A DNA stretch of 64,000 nucleotides from Porphyra umbilicalis (lineage: Eukaryota > Rhodophyta > Bangiophyceae > Bangiales > Bangiaceae): the NCBI GenBank assembly GCA_002049455.2, contig KV918945.1:89169-153168 (forward strand), written 5' to 3'. Below, piece by piece: positions 33,514 through 44,289 of this stretch; within the stretch, counting starts at the first letter, position 1; every line of letters begins with the position of its first letter. A program made the translations under genes and the position numbers. Below the pieces are notes generated by a model. The model searched no databases and had not been told where the DNA came from. It was given only the letters and a program-made list of their open reading frames with translations.

Positions 33514-36288
33514 ATGGCTCGCGGATCTTCCTCATCTTCCCCGCATGACGGGGGCGCTCCTCCGTTTGAGATGCCTGGCACCAGCCGGGTGACGGACGCG
33601 CCACCGGCGGGAGACCCCGGGGCAACACCGGCCTTGGGCGCCGTGGCCCCCGTGGGGGGTGGAAGGGCGGTCCCGGTTGGCGGCGGCGGTACGGTGGCGG
33701 GTGAGTCGAACTCCCCGCCCGAGGACCCCGGCCGCACGCCGACCACCGGGGCTCGTCCTCCTCCCGGCGCGGGACGGACGTCCACGCTGATGGAGCCCCA
33801 GGCAGGGGGTGCGGGGGTTCACCCTTCCCCCCTGGACGGGCAGCGCCTGGAAGGGGCGCCGCCCTTTGGCCCTCCCCGAGTGGACGCGGTGGGCGGTTCA
33901 TCGGGAACTGTAGTTGGCGGGACCCCCGCGAGCCGGGGGCCGCGTCGACCAATGGACGCGCTGCCGCTCGAGGAGGACGAGCGGCAGCGCCGGGAATTAC
34001 AGCGGGCGTTCGGGGTCACCCCGGAGGAGGTGGCCCGGGCCCGGTGGCAGAGGACCACCCGGGACCACTGGTCCCTGGACGCGCCGTCGGCGACGGGCGA
34101 ATCGGGGCCCAGCCTGCAGGGGATCGGCGGAGCCGCGGCCCCAGGACCACCTCGGTCGGTGGCCGACCCCGGACACCTGCGCCACTTGGCTCAGGTGTTC
34201 CGCGACGCCGCGGAGGAAGCGTCGACCGCGGCATCGGACGGGACCCCGGTCCCGGGGCGGGGCGCGGCCGTGGCCCTGGCCCTGGCGGCGGCCCAGGGCC
34301 CTTCCCCCGGAACCGCGAGCGCGGGGGGGCCGGCACCCCCGGAACCCGGGTCAGGCACGTCCAGGGAGCGTACCCGGACGGGGGGCACAACCCGGACCGG
34401 GGCCGCCTTGACGGTGACTGCATCGCCGGGCGCGCGCCCTGCGCGGTCTCGGTCCCGGCGGGGCGCCGAGCGCCGACACCTGAAGGCCGCCCCCTCGAAG
34501 GGCCACCGACGGCGGCGCCACGCCCGACGGGCGCCGTCGCCCCCCTCGTCGGGGACCCCCTCGTCGACCGAGAGCGACGACAGTCCGTCAAGCTCGTCGT
34601 CCGCCGCCAGTAGGGCGGAGTCGACGGACAGCAGCGACGGCTCGACCTGTTCCTCCGCCACCGGCAGTGACCCCGGCGCAACGCGCCGCCGACGGCGGGC
34701 ACGGGCTGCCGACAAGCGGCCACACCGGGCCCTGGTTCAAGAGGCGCTGCGCGCCTTCCGGCGGGAGCAGCGGGAGGACACGGTGGTCGACCCCCGCTTC
34801 AAGGGGCTCCTGTCGCCGGAACGGTACCGACTCGCGCAGCGAGGGGGTCGCTTACACCTCCCGCGAGGCAATTCCATCCGCGGTATCCGCGCGGACGTCA
34901 AGGCCTTGATGCACACCTCGCGGCAGTTTGCGGGCGATACCCCGTTGGGGTTGGTGGCGTTCCTTGGGAACTTCCAGACGGCATGCGACGGCAGCGGGCT
35001 GAACGAGGGTACGGCAGTGACACTGCTGCAGTACTTCGTCACGAGCGAGGTGCTCGGCGTGCTCCAGCGCGCCAAGGACACCCACGCCTCGCGGCAGCTC
35101 ACGTACAAGCGCGCGGTCCACGCTCTACTCAACGAGTACCTCGACGGGTACGACCTGGTGGACCACCTCCAGGCCCTCATGCAAGCATCCCAAGAGAAGT
35201 GGGAAGACGAACACGAGTTTGCGAACCGCATCCTCGATGCTAACCGTGCCTTGGGCTCGGTCCTACAAGAGGCCGAGCTGAAGAGTATCCTACTCAAGGG
35301 CGTTGGACGGGAAGTTCGGGCCCTGGGGCGGAACTTCAACACCCAGGGCCGGACCTTCACCAAGCTGCGCAAGTTCCTTGCCAAGACGGGAGCAGCTACC
35401 CGGGAGGCCCGGGGGGTCAAGCTCCAAGCCAAGCCCAAGGGGAGCGCCTCCCGGTCGGTCGGCGGCGAAGAACGGGAGGCCCGTCGGGCCCGGCCGGCGG
35501 CATCCGTCGCTCTCCCGGTGGGAGCCGCCTCGGCCGCGGCTGCTCTGTCCGTCACGGACTACGGGACCGAGGCGGAGCGGGCCGAGTGGGCCGCGGTGTT
35601 GGCCGCGTCGGGGACGCCCGGTGAGTATGGATCCTCGGGCGACGTCCCGGTACTACCGGTGGACCGTCTCCCGCACGCGTCGGGCTGGCAACAGCAGCCC
35701 GCGTGGGGCGGGCGCCCAGAGTTGTACCCCGTGCATACGGGGGCGAGGCGTGGGCGCGGTACCCTGGCGCCGGGTACCCCGGTGCCTCCACGGCCGGGAA
35801 CCGTCTTCCCGCACTCGGATCGCCCCCCGCGGTTTTCCCGAGGCGGGGCGCCTCCACCGCGTGGCGGCGGATGGAGTGGGGCACCCGAGGCGGGGCCCCC
35901 GCCACTTCGGCGGGGGGCCTGCTCGTTCTGTGGCCACCTGGGGCACTGGGTGTGGGAGTGCCCCGCCCTGTCTCCCGAGGTGCGGGCCCACGGGCGCGCG
36001 CTGCGCGAAGCAGTCGCGGCACACCGTAACGGGCGGGGACCGGCTCCGCCGGCACCCCTGCCCCTGGGTACGGGACCGCCGGTTCCACCGGTACCGCCGA
36101 CCGGCGCCAACCATGGGACCGTCCCGCCGGGCACGGCTGTCTTCGTCCACGCCGTGGAAACGGATGACCGGGCGTACCCGGACGTAGCGGGCGACGAGGG
36201 GGAGAGCTCCTCCGAGGAATGGATCGCGGGCGCCGACGGCGCGAGTCGTGGGAACGGCCACCCCTGCCACGCCCAGGGAAACGAGTAA
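33514..36288 (+). CDS. GypA gag (924 aa)
   Basis: ATG 33514 matches the start of the homologous gag at 8289; the frame is open further upstream without conserved content. The first 300 or so residues are low-complexity Pro/Gly/Ala. The middle is Ser/Arg-rich (SPPSSGTPSSTESDDSPSSS). A capsid-like helical block follows (HTSRQFAGDTPLGLVAFLG; WEDEHEFANRILDANRALGS), and one CCHC knuckle CSFCGHLGHWVWEC lies at about 35923-35964. It ends with TAA at 36286-36288, just after the GGGAAAC slip site. It is unusually long for a gypsy gag because of the disordered N-terminus. Confidence 0.9.
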   Translation: MARGSSSSSPHDGGAPPFEMPGTSRVTDAPPAGDPGATPALGAVAPVGGGRAVPVGGGGTVAGESNSPPEDPGRTPTTGARPPPGAGRTSTLMEPQAGGAGVHPSPLDGQRLEGAPPFGPPRVDAVGGSSGTVVGGTPASRGPRRPMDALPLEEDERQRRELQRAFGVTPEEVARARWQRTTRDHWSLDAPSATGESGPSLQGIGGAAAPGPPRSVADPGHLRHLAQVFRDAAEEASTAASDGTPVPGRGAAVALALAAAQGPSPGTASAGGPAPPEPGSGTSRERTRTGGTTRTGAALTVTASPGARPARSRSRRGAERRHLKAAPSKGHRRRRHARRAPSPPSSGTPSSTESDDSPSSSSSAASRAESTDSSDGSTCSSATGSDPGATRRRRRARAADKRPHRALVQEALRAFRREQREDTVVDPRFKGLLSPERYRLAQRGGRLHLPRGNSIRGIRADVKALMHTSRQFAGDTPLGLVAFLGNFQTACDGSGLNEGTAVTLLQYFVTSEVLGVLQRAKDTHASRQLTYKRAVHALLNEYLDGYDLVDHLQALMQASQEKWEDEHEFANRILDANRALGSVLQEAELKSILLKGVGREVRALGRNFNTQGRTFTKLRKFLAKTGAATREARGVKLQAKPKGSASRSVGGEEREARRARPAASVALPVGAASAAAALSVTDYGTEAERAEWAAVLAASGTPGEYGSSGDVPVLPVDRLPHASGWQQQPAWGGRPELYPVHTGARRGRGTLAPGTPVPPRPGTVFPHSDRPPRFSRGGAPPPRGGGWSGAPEAGPPPLRRGACSFCGHLGHWVWECPALSPEVRAHGRALREAVAAHRNGRGPAPPAPLPLGTGPPVPPVPPTGANHGTVPPGTAVFVHAVETDDRAYPDVAGDEGESSSEEWIAGADGASRGNGHPCHAQGNE

Positions 36289-36314
36289 GGGGCAGCCCCC
36301 TTAGTCGGCTGCCC
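36276..36314 (+). promoter_or_regulatory. Gag-pol -1 programmed frameshift signal
   Basis: Slippery heptamer GGGAAAC (36276-36282) lies in the correct register (G GGA AAC in the gag frame). A 7-nt spacer containing the gag stop (36283-36289) follows, then a perfect 8-bp stem GGGCAGCC/GGCTGCCC (36290-36297 with 36307-36314) and a 9-nt loop. Slipping back one base continues as GKRVRGSPLSRLPTDVV straight into pol. GGGAAAC is a known simultaneous-slippage heptamer. Confidence 0.85.
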
Positions 36315-39300
36315 ACGGACGTCGTCCGTCTCAAGGCACACCGGCACTGCTACATCACGGCGACCCGCCTGCGCCAGGTACGCAAGCGGCGGGCCGCTGC
36401 GGGATTCCCGCCGGCGCCCGCCTTCTGCCCCCGCATCCTCGCGCGGCCCGGGGGGGTCAGCCACGCGACGGCGGACGAGCCGGACCACTGCCCCGTCCCG
36501 GCGACGCCGGTGGCCGCTGAGGCCGTCCCTTCGTCTCCGCCGGTCGCCGCGTCGGTCCTGGCCCTGGGCCACTCCGACCCCCGGCCGTGGGGTGGCGGGG
36601 ATGGTATCCCAGCGGACCAACCCGCCAACGGGGCGCGCACCGGGCCAGGGCCCCGGCGGCGCCTCGGGGGACGCGCCCGGCGCGAACGTACCCGCTTTCT
36701 CCGGCACGCCGCCGCCGTCGCGGACCCCACGCACGCGCCGGGTACCCCGCCCCGGAACGGGGAAGTGCTGCTCTTCAGCCTGCATAACTACCGTATCGTG
36801 GCCTCTCTGGGGCTGGACAAGCTGTCCCTCCGCGCGTTCGGCGTCGTCGTCGACACGGGGGCGGGCCCCAACTTGGTCCGCCGGGACGCCCTCTCTCCTG
36901 ACTGGCTCCGCCAGGTGGTCACCTCTAAGGAGGAGGAACAGGTACGTCTGCGAGACGCCAACAACGCACGGTTACGCACTAGCGGGACCGTCACGCTGTG
37001 GCTCCAGACGGGCGCACGGATCGTCCCGGTCCCCTTCCTCGTCGTCGACGACCTGTCGGTCCCGGTCATCTTGGGCTGCACGTTCATCGACGACAACGCC
37101 CACGCCATCCTGCCTCAGGATAGGTCCATCCGTTGGACGGACGGATCCGTCACGGCGATCCTGCGGGGACCGTTGGACGATGGCGACCGCTCAATGGGCG
37201 TCTCCTGCGTCCTCCGCGGGACGCACAAGACGCGGCTTCCGCCGTCGGCGGCCACGGTCGTCTGGGTGCGGACCATGTGGGGCGGCCTGGGTCAGGTGTT
37301 CGGCGCCTCGCGCCTCTTCACAACGCACGGGGTCACCATCGCCAACGGCGTACACGATATCGTGCCGGGGCTATCTTTCCCGGTCATCGTGACCAACTTT
37401 GGCGCGCGCGAGGTCATCCTCCGGCAGAAGGCCAACGTCGGCTACGTCGAGCTGCTGACGACAGGGGTCGTACAAGTGCCCCCCGGGGCACCTTCCGGTA
37501 CACCGGCCGCCCCGGCCTTCCAGCCGGCCACGGCCGCCGAAGGCGTCGTGGCTGCGGTGTCAAGCGCCGGAGACGACCCCGCGCCGGGGCGGAGCCCGGA
37601 CCCAGCGACGGCCTCAGGCGGTACGGCTGCGACCCCCGCGCGACCCCGGGACCCGGGCGAAGAAAGCGCCCTGGCGAGCGCGGCGCCACCCGCGTCCCCC
37701 CCGCAAGTGGAGGACGTGGACCTGCCGGACGTCGACCCGACGCTGCACACCCGGATCCGCCGCATGCTGGACCAGCACAAGGCAATGTGGACGGGCCAGG
37801 CGCTCGGCGTCATCAAAACCACCCAGCACCGCATCGACCTCAACGCCGGCGCCCGGCCCGTCCGCTTCGCACCGCGCCGGGCAGGGCACACGGCGCGGGA
37901 GGCCGAGACGGCCGAGGTCAAGCGGCAGCTGGAGGCGGACGTCATCGAACCGACGTCGTCGGAATGGGGCTTCCCGGTCGTGCTCGTCCCCAAGAAGGAT
38001 GGCACCCTCCGCTTCTGCGTCGATTATCGACTGCTGAACGTCGTCACCAAGAAGGATTCGTACCCGCTGCCCCGAATGGACGAATGCATCGATAGCCTCG
38101 GTGAGGCGACCATCTTCTCGACGTTGGATTGCAACGCCGGCTACTGGCAGGTTGCCATCGCACCCGAAGATCGGGAGAAGACGGCTTTCGTGTGCCACGA
38201 GGGCGCGTACCAGTACAAACGGATGCCGTTCGGCCTAACGAACGCCCCGGCCACGTTCCAGCGGGCGCTGGACATCATCCTCTCCGGCGTGAAGTGGCAA
38301 AGCTGCCTTATCTACCTCGACGATGTCATCGTGTACTCCAAGACGGAGGATGAGCACGTCGGCCACGTTGACCGCGTACTGCGCCTGCTTCGCGACGCGG
38401 GAGTGACACTCCGCCTGCCCAAGTGCCGGTTCTTTCGAAAGACCGTGGAATACCTCGGGCATGGAATCAAGCCGGGCCGGCTCGGTGTGATGGACGCGCA
38501 CACGTGCGCCTTGCGCGAGGCGCACTTCCCCACGACCCGCACGCAAGTGCGGAGCTTCGTGGGGATGTGCAACGTCTTCCGCCGGTTCGTGCCGAACTTC
38601 GCAAGGATGGCAGCGCCGTTGACGGACCTCATGGGCTCCACGGCCCCCGTCCTGGTGCCCCCTGCCACGCCATTGCAGCAGCAGGCGTTCGACCGGCTCA
38701 AGGAGGCCCTCACGACCCCGCCGGTCCTCGCACTCCCGCGGCGCGGGCGGAAGTACGTCCTCGACGTAGATGCCTGCGGGACGCAGGTGGGCGCCGCCCT
38801 GCTGCAGGAGCAAGACGACGGGAAACTCAAGCCGGTCGCGTACATCAGCCGGCGGCTGGCAACGAACGAGCTCCCCTACGGGGTCACGGAGAAGGAGTGC
38901 CTGGCAGTCGTCTGGGCGTCGCTCAAGCTCCGCCCCTACCTCGAGGGTGATCGTTTCCTTGTGCGCACGGACCACGACTGCCTATGGTGGATCCTCAACA
39001 TTGAGGGTTCGGGGAATCCCCGCTTGGCGCGCTGGCGCCTTCGCCTCAGCGAGTTGGAGTTCGACGTCGCCTACAAGCCGGGGATGACACACTACATGGC
39101 CGACAGCATCTCCCGCCTGGAGTCCGGGGCCAGCGATGAGACCGCGTTCGACGACGCGGTCCCTGTCTTCGCTGTGCGCGCCAACACGGTCCGGGGGCTC
39201 GACGCCGCCAACTACGTTGGCGGCCCTACGGTCCGGGGCATCAACCGCGACGCGGTGCTCTCGGCCCAAGCCAACGACGGTTACTGCAAGGAGATCGTGA

Positions 39301-40829
39301 AAGCCCTGAATGACGGGCGGCGCATCCCGTTCTTCGAGGATCCCGATGGGGTCCTCCGGCGACGCGCGGCGCCCGATGGCGCCCACCAGGTGGTGGTCCC
39401 GACCTCCTTGCAGGAGCAGGTCCTCCACCTGGAGCACGACGCTACCCTCGCCGGGCACCCCGGGGAATCCCGCATGTATGCGGCGATGCGGCGGTACTAC
39501 TACTGGGTGGGCATGGCGGCCGACGTCGTCTCCTATGTTAGGAAATGCGACAGCTGTGCCCGGCAGCGCGTGCGCCCGCTGGCACGGCGCTCGCCACTGA
39601 CCCTGTTCCCCGCCACCATGCCCTTCCAGGACATTGCTGTGGACCTCTACGGGCCCCTCGACCGAACGGCCGCCGGCCATCGATTCATCCTGGTGATCAC
39701 CGACCGGTTCACCAAGCTGGTGCGCGCCATCCCGATGGACGGTACGTCGGCGGTGGACTGCGCCTCGGCCGTCCTGGACTACTGGGTGGGCGCTTATGGT
39801 CCGCCGAACCGGCTGCTCTCGGACGGGGGACCCCAGTTCACCAGCCACTTCTGGGGCCAGGTTTGCAACCTGCTCTCCATCGAGCCTAAGGTGACGTCAC
39901 CGTCACACCCGCAGACGAACGGGCAGACGAAGCGGTTCAACCGCACGATGCATACGATCCTAAACCACTACGTGGCGGAGCATCCGCGGTCCTGGGACCA
40001 ACTCCTTGGGGCCCTGACGCTGGCGTACAACAGCCGCCCCCACCGTAGCACCGGGGTTGCCCCGCTGGAGCTGGTCAACCCCATGGGGGTATCCAGCTGG
40101 GCTTTCAAGGACATCCCGAAGTCCGGGGCGAACCCCATCACGGCGCAACGCGGCACCGCCGCCGAGAAGCGCGCCCAAGCCTCCCTGCTGACCCGCCTCG
40201 TTCAGCTCATCCCGCAGATGCGGGCAACGCTAAAGGCCACGCAGGGGCGCTACAAGCGCGACCACGACAAGCGCCTCGCGCTGCGCGCGGAGAAGCTCAC
40301 CGTGGGGGGCTGCGCGTGGCTGCGTGACCACGCCAAGGAGGAGGGCGCCGGCGGCAAACTGACGCACGTCGCCCGCGGACCGTATCGCGTGGTTTCCACG
40401 GACGGCCCGACGGTCCTCCTGGACGTGGACGGGGAGCACCGACGGGAGAACGTGGCGCACGTCGTCCGCGCCTCGGGCACGGCCGCCGAATCCCCTGCCC
40501 AACACCTCGCGTTGCGGGCCGCGCGCTCCTTCCACGGGGCGGAGACCGACGGCCAGCGGTATGCCGTGGACCGCATCGCGGACCACGCGACGCTGCCCGA
40601 CGGCACCCTCCGGGTCCAGGTCTACTGGACTGGATACCCGCAGCCCACCTGGATGGACGCCGCGGACGCCCCGCACGAGACGCTGCGCGTCTACCTGCGC
40701 CGCGCCGCGCGCCTGGGGCTGCCCCACACGTCCGCCGACCCGCCGCCGGCGGCCCCGCAAGCCTCGGCTCCCGACGGCGGCGCCGCCTCGGGCGGCGCCG
40801 CCGCGCCGCCCCCGGCCATCCGTGCCTGA
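36277..40829 (+). CDS. GypA pol: protease-RT-RNase H-integrase-chromodomain
   Basis: Open in the -1 frame from 36219; translated by frameshift from gag, so the pol-specific part begins at about 36277. Protease: VVDTGAGPN, catalytic DTG at 36852-36860. RT: FCVDYRLLN, TLDCNAGYWQ, FGLTNAPATFQRALD and YLDD at 38313-38324. RNase H: LDVDACGTQVGAALLQ (about 38760) to YMADSISRLES. Integrase zinc region: HDATLAGHP...CDSCARQR. Core: VDLYGP, SDGGPQF, and NGQTKRFNRT, where the third catalytic residue (35 residues after the second Asp) is Lys (39930-39932) instead of Glu. Chromodomain: YAVDRIADH ... VYWTGYPQPTW (40560-40709). The C-terminus is Ala/Pro-rich. Everything but integration should be competent. 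Confidence 0.93.
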
Positions 40830-41037
40830 CCCCTTGGGTCGGCGCGGTGGCCGGGCGCGGCGGGGGGGGGATGGGTTTTTCTGGGGTTTTTGGGGGACTA
40901 TGTCAAGACGTGGCGGGGCCACAACGGGCCGCGGACGCTGAGTGGGACTAAGAGCAAGCCCACGGCTTTATTCTACGGCGGAAGACGACTGAACGCGTCG
41001 GACTAAGCGCCACACCTACGGGGCCAGGGCGATGCCC

Positions 41038-43623
41038 TCAGTCGCGGCGACGAAACTCCCATACGTGAACGGGGCGACCCGCCTTGCGTAGGACGCGCCG
41101 CAGGGCGGCGTGGAACCGCTTCGCCCGCGTCCGCGGGGGCTTCAGGCAGGGGGGGACGTCGGCGGCGAGCCCGATGCGGGCGTACTCGACCATCGCGGCG
41201 GTGATCTCGCACGGCCCCACCTCGGACCAGTTGATGGACGGGTCGTACCCGAACAAGGCGACAACCTGCCCGGACGTCAGCGCGTTCTGCCACTCCGTGG
41301 CCGTCACCGGGGTAGGGGGCGTCCACGACGCGGACAGCCACCAATCGTAGGCGACGTCCGGTTGCCCCGGAACGGGGGTCACGATGGGACCGGCAACCCC
41401 GAGCTCCATCGGCGCTCCGCCGGGACCGTCGTTGGCGGGGGCGGCATCCCAACGCGCGGGGCGCGGACCGGCGGGCGCCGCGGCTTCGCCGGCGGGGCGG
41501 TACTCGGACCGCCCGTAGCCCCAGCCGCTAGCGGCGCCGTCGCGGCCCTGGCCGCCGTCGGAGGGCCACGCGGGCCCGTCACGGCCGTCGGCCATACAGC
41601 CGCGGCCGTCACCCGGACCGGCCGCCGACCACACGCGGTCGTCCCGCACGTCGGCACGGCGGCCGTGGCCGCCGTCCCCCCAGCGGTCGTCGTGGTCGCG
41701 ACGGGGGGCAGCGGCGCCGCCGCCCGACTCGGACGCCCACCCGCGCCCGGGCCGGTCACCGGCAGTGTCGGCGCGGTCGCCGCGCCACGTCGCGTCCCAG
41801 CGCTCGCCATGAGCCGTGCCGGCTCGGTCCTCGCGGCCCGCCTCTCGCGGGCCCCACTCGGCATTGCCGACACGGGTCGACAAGGAGAAGCCGCGGGAGT
41901 AGGCGTCGGGACCCCCGGGGTCGCCGGCGCTGACCTCCTCCTCCTCCCCCTCGGGGTCCCGGGGCCCCGGGTGGTGGGGTACAGGCGGAGCCGGGCCGCC
42001 GCGCGCCATGTCGGCGTGGCGCCGCTTCCGCGCGCGGTACGCGGCCGACGCGGCCGCCTCCCCCGTCGAAGGCGGGACGGCGTCCGGGTCGGGCGAAGTG
42101 AAGCCGGCCAGTATCGCCCAAGGCTCCGTCGTCACGGGCAACGCCCGCGGGGCGACGTCCGCGAGCCGCGGCTCCGCGAGCATGACCCCCAACGGGGTCT
42201 GCGGCGTCCGCAAGACGTTCACGACGCGAACTTAGTGGCACCGGCCGTCCGCCACAGTACCCACTTGGTGGGGCAGCAGGGTGCTGGGGGCTTGACGAGT
42301 GGTGTCGTGGTGGTAGGGCAGCAGGTCATGGACTGCCGCCCAGGGCACCGCCCTCACGATGGCATCGTACTCCTCAAGGGCGTCGGCGGCACCGCTGTCG
42401 CCCGGCGCGAGGTCGTCGACCTTCAACTTCCGCGTCAAGTCGTAGTAGCACGGCGACGGCTCGAAGACGCGGTGCGTCTCGCGGTATGCACGCAGCAACC
42501 CCGACACGATGGCGGCCGTCAGCATGACGTAGGCCGTGCCCTGGATAGGGTGGCACGGGAACGCCTGAAGCAGCGACTGCTGCTGGTGCACGACGGGCGG
42601 GTACTCGTACGTCAGCAGCCGCGGCGTCGCGCACCGCGTGGCCATTGCCGGCGGCAAGGGAGCACGCGCCGGCGTCAAGGCGATGCCGGAGCGGACGGAC
42701 AGGAAGATGGCCCCGTGCCCCGCCCGTCGGGCGCTTACGAGCTCGCCGCGCGCGCGGCGCGCGGCCTCCAACGCCAAGTCCGCCGGGGCGGTCGCGGGGC
42801 CCACCGACGCCAAGGCGATCAGGGGGCCCACACCCCCGAAGTTGGCGAGCGCCAAGGAGTGACCGAACGGGACCGCAGGGCGGTGGCGAAGGCGGGTGTG
42901 CCAATCCTCGAGGTAGGCGTACTCCTCCTCGCCGGCGACGAACGGGAGCTCGGCCGCGGGATGCTGGACCAAGAGCACCCGACCCGGGTTGCACCGCAGC
43001 ATGCAGCGTAGCCACGCCGCGCTGTCCCCGACGGAGCGGACGAAGGAAGCAAAGTCGCGCTCGGCCGCCGGCCGGGTGCCGTACCCCGCCACCTTGGCGA
43101 ACTCCTTGAAGGCCCGCCACACGGCAGCGGCCTCGCCGGCGTCGTGGGGATGAGCCGGGAGGCTGACGTCACTGACGAGCGGCCAGTCGGCCGAGGCCAC
43201 GACCGGCCGCAGCGGGGCAAGCCACGCACGGACGTCGGGCGGCGCCGGGCGCGGCGGGAACGCGGGGGCCGACTGCCCCAACAACGGCGGTCGCTCCTCC
43301 GGCACGACCGCGGGGCCCCCGCCGGGGGCGGCCGCCGGGCAAGCCGCGGACCCGGCCCCGGCGCTGGTCGCAGTGGCGGCGCCCACTGGGCGGGGCGGCT
43401 TTCGCCACTCCCGGCCGTTCGGGTCGTACGGGAGCCGCATACCCGGCGGCACCGACGGGCGGGCGGGGACGGTTGGGCGGCGCCCGGGCGGTCCCGACGC
43501 GGGCGGCGCGACGGCCGACGGCGCCGGCCCCGGGGCGGCGGCCACCGGGGGCGGGCACGCCAGGGGCGCGGGGGACGGAGCCCCGACGGGGCTATCGGGA
43601 GGCGTCGCCGGGGACGGCTCCAT
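41038..43623 (-). pseudogene. GypA antisense ORF (unknown protein, one stop)
   Basis: A single minus-strand frame runs from ATG 43623, 15 bp inside the 3' LTR border, to TGA at 41038, about 862 codons. It is interrupted only by TAA at 42232-42234. The frame also stays open outward into the LTR (ATG 44013). N-terminus Pro/Ala-rich. A structured block around 42300-43240 contains RDFASFVRSVGDSAAWLRCM, CNPGRVLLVQHPAAELPFVAG, YVMLTAAIVSGLLRAYRE and VRAVPWAAVHDLL. Then a Gly/Asp/Arg-rich stretch and a C-terminal domain rich in Trp (YDWWLSASWTPP). The block aligns with the GypB antisense protein in the same order. It lies in the place of env in retroviruses but on the opposite strand. No known domain; function unknown. 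Confidence 0.62.
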
Positions 43624-43625
43624 CT

Positions 43626-43638
43626 CAGCCGAAGGGGA
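43626..43638 (+). promoter_or_regulatory. GypA polypurine tract
   Basis: CAGCCGAAGGGGA ends directly at the 3' LTR TG (43639). GAAGGGGA is the purine core expected to prime plus-strand synthesis. Confidence 0.6.
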
Positions 43639-44289
43639 TGTAGTACTACGGGGCCCCCCTAGGCGCCAGGGGGCCACCGGGGGGACGACGGGGACGGCGG
43701 GGGACGTCGGTCCCCGACGCGTGGGGGCGACGCCAGCGGCGGTGGTGGCCGACGGGTTGGCGACGCGGGATGGCGGGGCGAGGGGGCGGCCCCGCTGCCC
43801 GGCTCGGGCCCCTTGAGGGAGCGCACCCGATCCGCCGCGCCCGGCACGTGGGCCCCGCGGGAGGCCGGGTTGGCGCGCCCGAGCGGGCGCTGGCGCGCCC
43901 GAGAGGGCGCGGCAGGCGACGGCCGACCGGGCGCCACGCGGCGGGTGCAGCGCGTTGCGCGCGGGACGGTTTCTCCCCCTCGTCTGTAATGATCGCCTCG
44001 GGGGACTTGACATGCATGGAGGGAATTATCTGCATTGGTTGGTGACGGCCCGGGTCAATTCCCATTTCGGGAAATTGGGCCCGGGCGACGGTTTCCGCCC
44101 TTTTAGGACGAAGGGCGACGACGGTGGGAGGCACCGTCGTCGCCGGCAAGTAAACCGTGTCTCGATGTCTTGGCGTTTCGATCGGCCCGACTTCCCGGAC
44201 CTCGAGTCCCATAGCGGGTGTCGCGCGAGCGGCTGAGACGGCCGTTTCTTCCCTCCTTCTGAGGTAACCCCCTAGATTGTGGTACTACA
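43639..44289 (+). repeat. GypA 3' LTR
   Basis: 651 bp, about 99% identical by eye to 32714-33364, followed by the TSD copy AAGCA. Confidence 0.94.

Larger units (their letters stand above)
32714..44289 (+). mobile_element. GypA: complete chromovirus-type Ty3/gypsy element, TSD AAGCA
   Basis: 11,576 bp with 651-bp LTRs (32714-33364 and 43639-44289). The LTRs differ at about six positions by eye, so this is a young insertion. Perfect 5-bp target duplications AAGCA (32709-32713 and 44290-44294) lie in the CopB RT. LTR ends form an imperfect 10-bp inverted repeat (TGTAGTACTA / TGGTACTACA). Order: primer site, gag, -1 frameshift, pol (protease, RT, RNase H, integrase, chromodomain), a 2.8-kb segment with an antisense ORF, PPT (GAAGGGGA), LTR. 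It is structurally intact, except that the integrase catalytic Glu is Lys and the antisense ORF has one stop. Confidence 0.96.

Noticed and set aside
41110-43011. Plus-strand 633-codon ORF in the GypA 3' region
   Set aside because: Gly/Arg/Val-rich shadow of the antisense ORF. The conserved blocks shared with GypB are on the minus strand.
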